A DNA stretch of 64,000 nt from a candidate division KSB1 bacterium. Its GTDB lineage: Bacteria > Zhuqueibacterota > Zhuqueibacteria > Residuimicrobiales > Krinioviventaceae. The notes below the pieces were generated by a model. It made no database searches and had not been told where the DNA came from. It was given only the letters and a program-made list of their open reading frames with translations. The DNA lies in the NCBI GenBank assembly GCA_034521575.1, contig JAXHMJ010000005.1, forward strand, positions 310,001-374,000, read 5' to 3'. This document shows, piece by piece, positions 63,950-64,000 of the stretch. Numbering within the stretch: the first letter of the stretch is position 1; each line of letters begins with the position of its first letter. The translations under genes and the position numbers were made by a program.

Positions 63950-64000
63950 ACTAGTTCTTGCCGTTGCTCATTAGAAATGAAACGGACAGGTGCGTCTATT

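Overview
The window looks like a chromosomal contig from an uncultured Gram-negative bacterium of the FCB group, possibly Calditrichota/KSB1-like. The basis is: secreted proteins ending in an FlgD/T9SS-like tail with the NFPNPFNPET signature (58.3-55.7 kb), a PorV/PorQ-family outer-membrane protein, a TonB receptor with a CarboxypepD-regulatory-like plug extension, LPS-heptose genes, and lysine synthesis through LL-diaminopimelate aminotransferase. The phylum is inference; there is no rRNA gene here.

Layout. 0-3.6 kb: an AT-rich pair, a PpiC-type prolyl isomerase and a membrane spermidine-synthase-like protein, each broken by a one-base homopolymer frameshift. 3.8-6.2 kb: a PEPCK-like P-loop protein and a LapA-like small membrane protein. 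6.3-9.9 kb: an IS21-type element carrying istB, a frameshifted istA and two passenger genes, with short inverted ends and a candidate 4-bp target duplication. 9.9-11.6 kb: gene-poor DNA with two families of dispersed repeats. 11.6-14.6 kb: a histone-deacetylase-superfamily amidohydrolase and a hydantoinase/oxoprolinase-type protein in one operon.

14.9-23.2 kb is the most striking part: an array of at least six, probably seven, integron attC sites separating small AT-rich genes all on the minus strand, with no integrase in the window (a CALIN-like array). In six cassettes the short sequence before the gene is the reverse complement of that after it, as expected for integron cassettes. Cargo includes an SRPBCC lipoprotein, GIY-YIG/DUF4357, an HNH nuclease gene, a HEPN/Toprim-type protein, an S41 protease and unknowns; a PD-(D/E)XK-like nuclease and a vapBC pair follow. 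A 1310-bp IS4-type element with perfect 19-bp ends and 9-bp target duplication splits the HNH gene, and removing it restores a single frame.

25-34.7 kb: a glycan and metal/redox region (GH2 lipoprotein, GH3 NagZ-like enzyme, PhoD-like phosphatase, SO_0444-type permease, C_GCAxxG_C_C protein, remnant YdjC deacetylase). 35-41.3 kb: a lysine/meso-DAP operon (M20 hydrolase, lysC, dapB, dapA, dapF, then dapL); the dapF product has Ser at both catalytic Cys positions. 41.6-44.6 kb: two clusters of ~190-bp REP-rich tandem repeats flanking a RAYT-like transposase. 44.8-46.3 kb: ADP-heptose precursor genes rfaE1 and gmhB. 46.4-49 kb: a pentaheme cytochrome c followed by an outer-membrane barrel-like protein with one heme motif, ending in a good terminator. 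60.6-49.2 kb: a six-gene minus-strand set encoding secreted proteins, TonB receptor, PorV-like protein and an NHL lipoprotein. 60.8-64 kb: an E2-like acyltransferase fragment, a vWA lipoprotein, a frameshifted multi-TM protein and a GH115 C-terminal fragment.

At least seven frameshifts fall in or beside homopolymer runs, in housekeeping and mobile genes alike, so several apparent pseudogenes may be consensus errors.
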